Origin: Clostridiales bacterium | GTDB lineage: Bacteria; Bacillota; Clostridia; Christensenellales; Aristaeellaceae | Assembly: GCA_015056315.1 (NCBI GenBank) | Contig: SVGN01000003.1 | Coordinates: 1-64,000 of the forward strand | Length of the DNA: 64,000 nt | Direction: 5' to 3' | Part shown: positions 8,610-15,629 of the stretch, in pieces | Numbering within the stretch: position 1 is the stretch's first letter | Layout of the letters: each line of letters begins with the position of its first letter | Notes under the pieces: model-generated | What the model was told of the DNA's origin: nothing | Database searches by the model: none | Seen by the model: only the letters and a program-made list of their open reading frames with translations | Program-made: the position numbers and the translations under genes

Positions 8610-8664
8610 AGGGAAACATCACCTCCGGGTAAGGATCGAAGAAGATGGGGAAGCAGGCAGATGG

Positions 8665-9582
8665 TCAGGCTTTGGGCCGGCGCTGCACGCCCCACACGCC
8701 CACCACGATGACCACCGATGCCAGCAGAGACACAAGGCCGAAGGGCTCGCCCAGAAAGAGGACACCCGCCAGCAGGGAGATAACGGTGGTCAGGTTGCAG
8801 AACACAGAAGTCTGCGCCACCGGCAGCTCGGTATTGGCATAGTTGAGCAAAAGGAACGCCACCACCGAAGAAAGGCAGCTCAGGTACAGGAGCGCCCACA
8901 GAAAGGCGGGACTGCCCAGCGGGGCGACCAGCTGCTGCCACCGGCCCCGGTTCTCCCACAGGGCAAGAGCAGTAAAGGTGACGGCACCGATCAGCATCAT
9001 CACAACGGTGCGCTCCAGAGCGGAAAACTGCGCCGACAGCTTGCGGCTGCACAGATTGAACAGCACGCCGGAGGCCACCGCCCCCAGCAGCAGCACAACG
9101 CCCAGGGGCTGTACCTCGCCCTGTGCGCTCTGCTGAAGGGTCATCAGCACCACACCGGCGATGGACAGCAGCGCAAAACCCACCTGGCTCAGGCTGGGCT
9201 TCTCCCCCAGCGCCAGCACGCCTGCCCCCAGGGCTGCAATGGGCACCAATGCAATGATCACGCCGGAAAAGGTAGCGTTGGTCAGGCTGATGCCGTAGCT
9301 TTCGCAGAGGAAGTAGCACACCGGCTGGAACAGCCCCAGCAGGCAGAGGGGCGCAGCCTGCCCCGCCCGCAGGGAGAAGCGGAACCAGCCCGTCTGCCCG
9401 GTGCGCTTTGCCCACAGGGCGATGAGCCCCAGCACCAGAAAGGCAGTAACGAAGCGGTACATGAGCATGGTAAAGGGGCTGGCCACCGCCAGCGCCATGC
9501 GGGAAAACATAAAGCTGAAGCCGAAGATGCCGTTGCCGACAGCGGCGGCGGCAATGGCGATACGGCGGCGGGTGCGAGGCAT
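8665..9582 (-). CDS. EamA/DMT-family transporter
   Basis: 305 aa, ten predicted membrane helices in two EamA repeats; the second half carries GAVASGVLFNLCSRKL and the family-typical ending LLAGVLFLGEPFGLVSLLAS. Likely exports a metabolite or drug; substrate unknown. The frame extends upstream, but ATG 9582 follows AAGAAAGGA and starts right before the first helix. Promoter TTGTAC-17-TATACT at 9637-9665. First gene of a probable two-gene operon with the Tet(M)-like GTPase. Confidence 0.87.
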   Translation of the reverse strand: MPRTRRRIAIAAAAVGNGIFGFSFMFSRMALAVASPFTMLMYRFVTAFLVLGLIALWAKRTGQTGWFRFSLRAGQAAPLCLLGLFQPVCYFLCESYGISLTNATFSGVIIALVPIAALGAGVLALGEKPSLSQVGFALLSIAGVVLMTLQQSAQGEVQPLGVVLLLGAVASGVLFNLCSRKLSAQFSALERTVVMMLIGAVTFTALALWENRGRWQQLVAPLGSPAFLWALLYLSCLSSVVAFLLLNYANTELPVAQTSVFCNLTTVISLLAGVLFLGEPFGLVSLLASVVIVVGVWGVQRRPKA

Positions 9583-9636
9583 GGGCAGGTTCCTTTCTTG
9601 GATCCGGCGCTCCGGACGGCTCATCGATTGCGTACA

Positions 9637-9665
9637 AGTATAGCACGAATGTGCCGTGTGTACAA
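9637..9665 (-). promoter_or_regulatory. Promoter for DMT transporter operon
   Basis: Minus strand TTGTAC (9665-9660), 17-bp spacer, TATACT (9642-9637). Confidence 0.7.
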
Positions 9666-9667
9666 GA

Positions 9668-9698
9668 AAAGAGGGGGCTGCCGGTGGGCAGCCCCCCT
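9668..9698 (-). terminator. Terminator
   Basis: 10-bp stem GGGGGCTGCC / GGCAGCCCCC (9673-9696) followed on the minus strand by a T-rich tract. Confidence 0.8.
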
Positions 9699-9707
9699 CA
9701 TTCAGGT

Positions 9708-10184
9708 CTATTCGCTCATTTTTCTGCGCAGGGCCTTCAGATCCCGGGCCATGCCCAGCAGCACCTTCATGAACGCTATGCCAAGGAAGGCGCCGAAAAA
9801 GGTGACCAGGCCGTTGAACATGCTTTCGAGCGCATTGCCATTGAGCGCAAACATCAGAATAAAGCCGATCGAAAAAAACACACTGACGCACAGCAGCACC
9901 AACATGATATTCAGAAGCACATCCAGTGTGTTGATCCAGAACTGGCTGTTCATGGCTGCTTCCTCCCGGGTGGGCTCCGGGTCGGGCTCGCTTTTCAGGG
10001 TGTGCTGCGCCAGATAGCTCTCCTTGAAGGCGGCTTTTTCCTCATCGGTCATGGCGGCATACTGCTCATAATCCTGCTCTACAGGGTTGAGCCTGCCGCC
10101 GCAATCGATGCAGACCTGCTTCTCCCGGTCGGCAGACCAGAACCGGTGACATTTGCCGCAAACATACAGTTTTTTCTCTTCCAT
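9708..10184 (-). CDS. Zinc-ribbon membrane protein, hypothetical
   Basis: 158 aa. The N-terminus has two CxxC pairs (C9/C12 and C26/C29) forming a zinc ribbon, then an acidic linker, then two hydrophobic segments near residues 88-112 and 120-142. A cytoplasmic ribbon anchored by a helical hairpin is the likely topology. I do not recognise a functional family. Promoter TTGACC-17-TATCCT at 10249-10277; own terminator. Confidence 0.8.
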   Translation of the reverse strand: MEEKKLYVCGKCHRFWSADREKQVCIDCGGRLNPVEQDYEQYAAMTDEEKAAFKESYLAQHTLKSEPDPEPTREEAAMNSQFWINTLDVLLNIMLVLLCVSVFFSIGFILMFALNGNALESMFNGLVTFFGAFLGIAFMKVLLGMARDLKALRRKMSE

Positions 10185-10248
10185 GGTATTCCATCCTCTC
10201 CGGCCGGTGGGGCTGTGCAGTTGATGAACAGGGGTACTTCTTGCCTAA

Positions 10249-10277
10249 AGGATAGCACGGCGGGGCGTTGCGGTCAA
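10249..10277 (-). promoter_or_regulatory. Promoter for zinc-ribbon membrane protein
   Basis: Minus strand TTGACC (10277-10272), 17-bp spacer, TATCCT (10254-10249). Confidence 0.6.
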
Positions 10278-10315
10278 GCCGGGCGGAGAGGCGGGGATGA
10301 TGTGGGGAGATAGAC

Positions 10316-10346
10316 CAAAGCCCCGCCGGTCATGGGCGGGGCTTCG
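10316..10346 (-). terminator. Terminator
   Basis: Stem AAGCCCCGCC / GGCGGGGCTT (10318-10344) at the 3' side of the FUSC-like gene. Confidence 0.75.
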
Positions 10347-10366
10347 GCATCGGATGGCGGCTGACC

Positions 10367-11059
10367 TCAGGAGGCCTGTTGGTCTTTGGGGGCAGCCTCT
10401 CCCTCGGAGGCTGCGGGGGCATCGTTGCCCGGCTGGGCCTCTTCGGCAGGAACAGGCACATAGGAGCCCTCCGGCACAGCGTGTACATCCGGGTGCAGGC
10501 CGTGGGCTTCCGCATGGAAATTGTTGCGCCAGCGGGCGATGCGGCTCTTCCACACCGCAATACCGCCACGGGGCAGCAGCCAGCTTACCGCCAGCGCAGC
10601 CAGCACGCCCACGGTGGTATCGAAAATGCGGTTGAGGGCATAGGAAACGTAGGTATCCACAGGGGTGTTGAACAGAAGGATGCACAGCACCACGCCGCCG
10701 GGCTGCACGCCGCCCAGCCAGAACACCTGGCAGAGCATGACCAGCAGCACCACGCCCACAAAGGTAAAGCCCACCAGCAGCAGGCTGTGGCTGCCATCGG
10801 GCACGAACACCAGGTACAGGCGGAACAGCGCCATGCCCAGAAGGCCGCCCAGAATGGTGCCCCACAGACGGTTGCCGCCGCCGTTGCGGTAGCCGTCCTC
10901 GGTGCCGGTGCCCATGCCGAAAATGGCACCGATGCAGGCAAAGGCGGGGCTGCGGCCCCAGAAATAATAGAAGAATGCGCACAGGGCTGCGGCAAAGGCC
11001 GTTTTGATGGTGCGCATACCGGGCCGGTGGGGTATATGCAGGTTCTGGGGAATATGCAT
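10367..11059 (-). CDS. FUSC/aromatic acid exporter-like membrane protein
   Basis: 230 aa. Begins with RTIKTAFAAALCAFFYY, the usual first helix of the ArAE_1/FUSC N-terminal family, followed by the conserved GAIFGMG and several further helices, then a Pro/Glu/Ala-rich cytoplasmic tail from about residue 190. Likely an efflux-type or membrane-integrity protein; the family is poorly understood. Start ATG 11059 follows GGGAGG; the upstream open frame has no ribosome site. Promoter TTGCGG-17-TATAGT at 11142-11170. Confidence 0.82.
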   Translation of the reverse strand: MHIPQNLHIPHRPGMRTIKTAFAAALCAFFYYFWGRSPAFACIGAIFGMGTGTEDGYRNGGGNRLWGTILGGLLGMALFRLYLVFVPDGSHSLLLVGFTFVGVVLLVMLCQVFWLGGVQPGGVVLCILLFNTPVDTYVSYALNRIFDTTVGVLAALAVSWLLPRGGIAVWKSRIARWRNNFHAEAHGLHPDVHAVPEGSYVPVPAEEAQPGNDAPAASEGEAAPKDQQAS

Positions 11060-11141
11060 CTTTCGTATCCCTCCCGAAAGGAGAATCTGTGCTGCCCGCC
11101 CCGGCGGCAAACCCTGCCGCCGCAAGCGGGCAACGGCACTC

Positions 11142-11170
11142 ACTATACCACAGAAGCCCTGCCGCCGCAA
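11142..11170 (-). promoter_or_regulatory. Promoter for FUSC-like gene
   Basis: Minus strand TTGCGG (11170-11165), 17-bp spacer, TATAGT (11147-11142). Confidence 0.6.
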
Positions 11171-11235
11171 CCGAAATTCTGCCCAAAAACACCCAATTCC
11201 AATTTCTGCTGGTGTTTTTTCATTGGATTTGTCCA

Positions 11236-11264
11236 TTGCAAATAAGAACATTTGTTCGTATAAT
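11236..11264 (+). promoter_or_regulatory. Promoter with embedded LexA (SOS) box
   Basis: TTGCAA (11236-11241), 17-bp spacer, TATAAT (11259-11264). The spacer contains GAACATTTGTTC (11246-11257), a perfect match to the Gram-positive LexA core GAAC-N4-GTTC, placed where repressor would block polymerase. It drives the small ORF at 11354. Confidence 0.7.
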
Positions 11265-11353
11265 AACCAACATAGCAGGGCGCACGCCTCCTCTCTACCG
11301 GGCGGCTGCCAGCGATGCGAACACCACTTTTTTGCCGCAAGGAGGCGTGAACG

Positions 11354-11479
11354 ATGTTGAGGATTGCCTTTATCAACGAGGCTGTCACTTTGCTCAAGGA
11401 AGCTGATCCGCAGGATTATGAAGCGATCATCAGCATCCTGCTGGCGTATGCCAAAGAGCATGCCGGAAAAGCGCAATAA
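11354..11479 (+). CDS. 41-aa small protein, predicted SOS-controlled
   Basis: A 41-residue ORF, MLRIAFINEAVTLLKE..., largely one amphipathic helix, with AAGGAGG ending 8 nt before the ATG, a consensus promoter with a LexA box 90 bp upstream, and a strong terminator 10 bp after the stop. This complete expression unit makes it a credible gene despite its size. No family recognised. It lies next to the phage repressor gene, so it could be an SOS-made anti-repressor or a host SOS peptide; both are inference. Confidence 0.65.
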   Translation: MLRIAFINEAVTLLKEADPQDYEAIISILLAYAKEHAGKAQ

Positions 11480-11489
11480 GAACACCGGG

Positions 11490-11540
11490 ATGGAAAGAAG
11501 CCTGCCGCAGCGATGATGGCTGCGGCAGGCTTCTTTCTGT
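11490..11540. terminator. Bidirectional terminator
   Basis: 17-bp perfect stem GAAAGAAGCCTGCCGCA / TGCGGCAGGCTTCTTTC (11493-11509 / 11521-11537), between the convergent small ORF and XRE gene. Confidence 0.88.
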
Positions 11541-11558
11541 GTGGGGGCCTGTTCGGTT

Positions 11559-11927
11559 TTACAGGTCGTTCTCGTTCTCTTCTATTTTGGCGGCCAGCTC
11601 GCTGAGGCGGGCCAGATCGGAATCCTCCATTACATTGAGCAGACGGCTCAGGCTGCGCCCAATGGCGGGGTAGGCGGTAAGGATCCGCTGGATGCGGGGG
11701 ATCAGCTCATCGCAGGCGCACTGCTTGAGGCGATCGCCCTGCCCGGTCTGCAGCCAGGCCATATTGATGCCGAATTTCTCACAGATGAGCAGCTGAGTGC
11801 GCTCGCTGGGGCGGTTCTCGCCGCTTTCGATCTTGGCAAGGGCAGAGCGGGAAATGGCGATGTGCTCGGCAAAGGCACTCTGGGACAACCCCATCTTCTT
11901 ACGGATGGCCTTGATGCGTTCGTTCAT
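11559..11927 (-). CDS. XRE-family (cI-like) transcriptional repressor
   Basis: 122 aa. N-terminal Cro/cI-type helix-turn-helix: KKMGLSQSAFAEHIAISRSA followed by LAKIESGENRPS and LLICEKFGINMAWLQTG, then a helical C-terminal region without a peptidase motif. Start ATG 11927 has GGAGG 8 nt upstream. Divergent from the phage genes, with back-to-back promoters (11953-11981 and 12014-12042) flanked by a GTTCATTAAAT direct repeat. This is the standard position of a lysogeny repressor; it lacks the LexA-like self-cleavage domain. Confidence 0.85.
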   Translation of the reverse strand: MNERIKAIRKKMGLSQSAFAEHIAISRSALAKIESGENRPSERTQLLICEKFGINMAWLQTGQGDRLKQCACDELIPRIQRILTAYPAIGRSLSRLLNVMEDSDLARLSELAAKIEENENDL

Positions 11928-11952
11928 GTTCTCATCCTCCTGTCTGTAGAGC

Positions 11953-11981
11953 AGTATAGCACAACTTTTCCAATGTATCAA
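11953..11981 (-). promoter_or_regulatory. Promoter for XRE repressor
   Basis: Minus strand TTGATA (11981-11976), 17-bp spacer, TATACT (11958-11953). Confidence 0.7.
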
Positions 11982-11989
11982 TCCTTTTT

Positions 11990-12077
11990 GTTCATTAAAT
12001 CACAAATTTATTGTTGACATGTATATTCAATGTGTATATAATGTGCATGTAATCACTATTTGGTGTTCATTAAATAA
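11990..12077. promoter_or_regulatory. Putative repressor operators (direct repeat)
   Basis: GTTCATTAAATCAC (11990-12003) and GTTCATTAAATAAC (12064-12077) differ at one base and flank the rightward promoter. Candidate binding sites of the adjacent XRE protein. Confidence 0.5.
12014..12042 (+). promoter_or_regulatory. Rightward phage promoter
   Basis: Consensus TTGACA (12014-12019), 17-bp spacer, TATAAT (12037-12042); faces the phage structural genes. Confidence 0.8.
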
Positions 12078-12090
12078 CACCGTACACATT

Positions 12091-12579
12091 ATGGAAGGGC
12101 AGGTGAGCACATTGCGACCGGCATATCCGGATCCGGAATGGATGGTGCTGCCACAGCAGGAGGCACCGGCATGGAGCTGCCCCCTGTGCAGGATGGATTG
12201 GTACCGGGAGCCGGATGGATGGGTCAGCGATGCCCTCACCCTGCCCCGGGAGCAGCGGCCACACCCCATAGTGACCGGCGGCTGTGCAGCCTGTGCACCC
12301 CGACGGGCGGCGCTGTCTCAGCTGCGCAAGACCATCGCCATCGGGGAGCTGCACGAGCCGCTGCTGCGGAGGCTCCTGCGCATTGCCCGGTGGCAGCCGG
12401 AGGAGGAGGTGCTCCGGGATGCGGCAGAGGCCATCTATCTGTATATGCCGGATGCCTTTGCAGACGCTGCCCGGGAGGTGATCGACCAAAGCGGCAGCAC
12501 GCCCCTGCTCTGGCAGGTGATGGAGCAGGGCACCGGCAGACCGCCCGCACACGCACAGCATAACGAAAAGGAGGAATGA
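12091..12579 (+). CDS. Hypothetical phage protein with Cys motifs
   Basis: About 162 aa, first gene after the rightward phage promoter. It carries CPLC near the N-terminus and CAAC further on, a possible zinc site, then a helical region. No family recognised. The start is uncertain: ATG 12091 lacks a clear ribosome site, whereas TTG 12112 has AGGTGA 5 nt upstream. Four bases separate it from the next gene. Confidence 0.65.
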   Translation: MEGQVSTLRPAYPDPEWMVLPQQEAPAWSCPLCRMDWYREPDGWVSDALTLPREQRPHPIVTGGCAACAPRRAALSQLRKTIAIGELHEPLLRRLLRIARWQPEEEVLRDAAEAIYLYMPDAFADAAREVIDQSGSTPLLWQVMEQGTGRPPAHAQHNEKEE

Positions 12580-12582
12580 CCC

Positions 12583-12801
12583 ATGCCCAACGATGCCGCT
12601 ATCGCTCAGGTGATCTGTCCGTTTTTCCACAGGTTTACAAAGAGCGGCAAAGAGATCGTCTGCGAAGGATTTGCTAAAAACATGGAGGCCGGAACGCTGT
12701 TCCCGGATCACTGCGCCCTGGAGGTCTGGACGGGCAAGCTCTGCAACACCTTTCAATACGGCGCTTGCCCGGTGGCCAAAGCAGCGGAACGGCTGCACTG
12801 A
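12583..12801 (+). CDS. Hypothetical phage protein, cysteine-containing
   Basis: 72 aa, ATG 12583 preceded by AAGGAGGAATGA. Contains a spaced Cys/His set (CPFFHRF, IVCEGF, DHC, LCNTF, CPVAKA) suggesting a small metal-binding fold often seen just before terminase genes in Clostridial phages. Function unknown. Followed by about 190 bp without a convincing gene. Confidence 0.65.
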   Translation: MPNDAAIAQVICPFFHRFTKSGKEIVCEGFAKNMEAGTLFPDHCALEVWTGKLCNTFQYGACPVAKAAERLH

Positions 12802-12994
12802 TGGGGCCGGTACAGACCTGCGGATACCGGCGGGGCTTGCCGGGCGGGCCGGGGCTGCCGTGCCCATTGGCGCAAACGGCAGCGGATACGAAGCTTCGGC
12901 CACGCTGCTACCGTACAGACCATCAACCTTTGTGGGTGGGGAGAAATCCCTGCCCCTTTTCTTTTACCATAGCAACGAAAGGAGGTGAGGACCT

Positions 12995-14188
12995 ATGGGA
13001 ACCGGTCTGAGCGCCCCATGGCGCAAGAAAACAGGGCTGAGCCGGATACGGGCATGGCACGGTGAAGGGCTTACGCACAAGGAGATCGCCGGGCGGATGG
13101 GCATCGCTGTACGCACGCTGACAGGCTGGAAGGGGCGGTACCCGGAGATCGGGGCGGCGCTTACCGGCGGGGAGGCGGCTGCAGAGCAGGCGGTGAGCGG
13201 GAAAACGCCTGCGGGCACGGCAGCTGCAAAAAAGCGGAGCAAGCGAACGCCTGCCAAAGGGGTGCAGTGCAGCGAGGCAGCAGCCGAAGCGGCGGCTGGG
13301 ATCGCAGACAGCAGTACCGGGCTGGCAGTAGGCGGGAAAACACCTGCGGGCACGGCAGCCGCAAGGAAGCGGAGCAAGCGAACGCCTGCCAAAGGAGTGC
13401 AGTGCAGCGAGGCAGCAGCCGAAGCGGCGGCTGGGATCGCAGACAGCAGTACCGGGCTGGCAGCAGGCGGGAAAACACCTGCGGGCACGGCAACTGCAAG
13501 GAAGCGGCAGCAGGCGGCAGCCGGAGAGCAGCGCAAACGAGCAAACGGCGAAGCGATACAGCAAAGTAAGAAACGGAAGCCTTCGGCAGCAGCGGCAACA
13601 TTGGCAGCAGCAACATCTGCGGCGGTGGCAGCCACAACGCCGGCGGCAGCGGAGGTGTCAACCTCACCGGCGGCAGCGGTGACAGCAGAGGCATCCGCAG
13701 CGGCAACGTCAGTATCGGCATCAGCCTCGGCAGCATCCGCAGCGGAATGCCGTTCGCCCTCCGCCCCGGTGGCGGGCAAGCCGCTGATCAGCCTTGAGCT
13801 GCTGCCCGTCAACGCCGATGTGCACACCCTGGCCAGAGATGCCGGGCTGCTGCCGCTGGCCCCCTCCGCAGACGACAAGCAGCTGCAGAGCCTGGTGGAG
13901 AGCGCCCTCCTGCGCAGAGCCCTGGGCTACCGCTACGCCACCGTTACCCAGGAGCTGCGGAAGGATCCCGTCACAGGCGATATGGTGATGACCGTTACCA
14001 AGCGCATCGACAAGGAGGTGCCCCCGGATACCACCGCCCAGCTGTACTGGCTGAAAAGCCGGGATCCCGACCGGTGGCGGGACAAGCACCCCGATGAGCC
14101 CGCCGGAGACGGCGAGGTGATCGTCACCTTTGATGTGGACGAGGAGGAGCCCCAGGAGGATGACGAGGACTGGGACGGCGACGAATGA
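12995..14188 (+). CDS. Phage terminase small subunit-like protein with inserted repeats
   Basis: 397 aa. Residues 10-50 form a helix-turn-helix (GLTHKEIAGRMGIAVRTLTG) as in terminase small subunits, and residues 295-397 hold the usual C-terminal region (ALGYRYATVTQEL, YWLKSRDPDRW, acidic tail). Between them is a long Ala/Lys-rich stretch built on a 135-bp (45-aa) tandem repeat at 13199-13540 plus Ala/Ser-rich sequence. Most small terminases are 150-200 aa, so the middle is an expansion. It recognises phage DNA and feeds TerL, whose gene follows after 25 bp. GGAGGTGAGG precedes ATG 12995. Confidence 0.8.
   Translation: MGTGLSAPWRKKTGLSRIRAWHGEGLTHKEIAGRMGIAVRTLTGWKGRYPEIGAALTGGEAAAEQAVSGKTPAGTAAAKKRSKRTPAKGVQCSEAAAEAAAGIADSSTGLAVGGKTPAGTAAARKRSKRTPAKGVQCSEAAAEAAAGIADSSTGLAAGGKTPAGTATARKRQQAAAGEQRKRANGEAIQQSKKRKPSAAAATLAAATSAAVAATTPAAAEVSTSPAAAVTAEASAAATSVSASASAASAAECRSPSAPVAGKPLISLELLPVNADVHTLARDAGLLPLAPSADDKQLQSLVESALLRRALGYRYATVTQELRKDPVTGDMVMTVTKRIDKEVPPDTTAQLYWLKSRDPDRWRDKHPDEPAGDGEVIVTFDVDEEEPQEDDEDWDGDE
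13199..13540 (+). repeat. 135-bp tandem repeat inside terS
   Basis: Unit beginning GAAAACxCCTGCGGGCACGG recurs at 13201, 13336 and 13471: exactly 135 bp apart, two full copies plus a partial third. In frame (45 aa), Ala/Lys-rich. Confidence 0.85.
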
Positions 14189-14213
14189 GCCGTGCCCGGA
14201 GAAAGGAGAAAGC

Positions 14214-15581
14214 ATGGCAACAGAGATCCGGCTGCCTGCGCCCAACCGAAAGCAGGCATTGTTCCTCCGGGCCAAAGCCAAGTACATCTGCTTCGGCGGG
14301 GCCCGGGGCGGCGGCAAGAGCTGGGCAGTGCGCGTGAAGGCCCTGAAGCTGGCGCTGCGCTACCCGGGGCTCAGGATCATGATCGTGCGGCGAACCTACC
14401 CGGAGCTGCTGAACAACCATGTGCGCCCCCTCTGCGCCATGGTGCCCCGGAGCGTGGCCGCCTACAACAAGAGCGAGCGCACCCTGTACTTCAAAAACGG
14501 CAGCTTCATCCACTTTATGTACTGTGCGGGCGAAAGCGACCTGGACCACAACCAGGGCATCGAGTATGAGGTCATCTTCATAGACGAGGCCACTCAGCAT
14601 GAGGAGATCATCTTTACCAAGCTGACCGCCTGCCTACGCTCCACCAGGGAGGGCTACCCCATCCGCATGTACCTGACGTGCAACCCGGGCGGCATCGGCC
14701 ACGGGTGGGTGAAGCGGCTGTTCATAGACCGGCGGTACAAGCCCGGCGAAAACCCGGAGGATCACATCTTTATCCAGTCGTTGGTGACGGACAACAAAGC
14801 TCTGATGAAGGCTGACCCGGACTACAAAAAGCAGCTGGAGGCGCTGCCGCCCAAGCTGCGCCGGGCCTGGCTGGAGGGCAAGTGGGATCTGTTCGAGGGG
14901 CAGGTGTTCGAGGAGCTGCGGCTGGAGCCGAACCCGGGGCGCACCCACACCCATGTGGTGGAGAGCTTTCTGCCGCCCAAAAGCTGGCGCAGGTTCCGCT
15001 CCTACGACTGGGGGTATGCCCGCCCCTTCTCCTGCGGCTGGTGGGCGGTGGATCACGAAGGGCGGCTGTACCGCATTCTGGAGCTGTACGGCTGCACCGA
15101 CACCCCCAACGAGGGCCTCAAGTGGACCACCGATGAGCAATTCCGCAGGATCGCTCAGGTGGAAAAGGAGCACCCCTATCTGGCGGGCTGCCACATCGAG
15201 GGCGTGGCGGATCCGGCCATCTTTGCCAAGGACGGCGGCGTGAGCATTGCAGAGACCGCCGCCAAGTACGGCATCTACTTCAGCCGGGGCGATAACAAGC
15301 GCATCCCCGGCTGGATGCAGGTACACTACCGCCTCCGCTTTGATGAGAACGGCATACCCATGATGTATGTATTCGATACCTGCAAGGCCTTTCTGCGCAC
15401 CATGCCCCTATTGGTATACGACCCCCACACCCCGGAGGATGTGGACAGCACCGGCGAGGATCATGTGGCGGACGAGGTGCGCTATATGTGCATGCTGGAT
15501 CCCATCAACCCGCCGCCCACCGAGACCGGCAAGCCCCTGCCCTACGACCCACTGGACATCCGCTGGGACAGGCTGCACTGA
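14214..15581 (+). CDS. Phage terminase large subunit
   Basis: 455 aa. Walker A GGARGGGKS near residue 25, Walker B VIFIDEAT near 127, coupling motif YLTCNPGG, and a C-terminal RNase H-like nuclease with acids in YDWGYA, VADPAIF and EDHVADEVRY. It is the ATP-driven DNA packaging motor and headful or site-specific nuclease. ATG 14214 follows GAAAGGAGAA; the frame is open upstream only through overlap with terS. All key motifs are intact, so it looks functional. Confidence 0.93.
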   Translation: MATEIRLPAPNRKQALFLRAKAKYICFGGARGGGKSWAVRVKALKLALRYPGLRIMIVRRTYPELLNNHVRPLCAMVPRSVAAYNKSERTLYFKNGSFIHFMYCAGESDLDHNQGIEYEVIFIDEATQHEEIIFTKLTACLRSTREGYPIRMYLTCNPGGIGHGWVKRLFIDRRYKPGENPEDHIFIQSLVTDNKALMKADPDYKKQLEALPPKLRRAWLEGKWDLFEGQVFEELRLEPNPGRTHTHVVESFLPPKSWRRFRSYDWGYARPFSCGWWAVDHEGRLYRILELYGCTDTPNEGLKWTTDEQFRRIAQVEKEHPYLAGCHIEGVADPAIFAKDGGVSIAETAAKYGIYFSRGDNKRIPGWMQVHYRLRFDENGIPMMYVFDTCKAFLRTMPLLVYDPHTPEDVDSTGEDHVADEVRYMCMLDPINPPPTETGKPLPYDPLDIRWDRLH

Positions 15582-15629
15582 CAGTGCGCTGCCCCGGCGG
15601 CAAAACGACGCAAGCAAGGAGGAAACACA

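Noticed and set aside
6597-8711. 704-codon plus-strand frame
   Set aside because: Antisense to the Tet(M)-like GTPase, whose G motifs are intact.
11093-11350. Coding frames overlapping the LexA-box region (11004-11406, 11143-11397)
   Set aside because: They span the promoter and lack ribosome sites; composition is shadow-like.
12765-13010. Possible 60-80 aa gene between 12801 and 12995
   Set aside because: Pro/Gly/Arg-rich translation with no ribosome site; it overlaps the ribosome site of terS.
13199-13540. CRISPR-like regular repeats
   Set aside because: Units are contiguous 135-bp repeats in a coding frame without spacers; the same applies to the repeats at 25405, 30590 and 46177.
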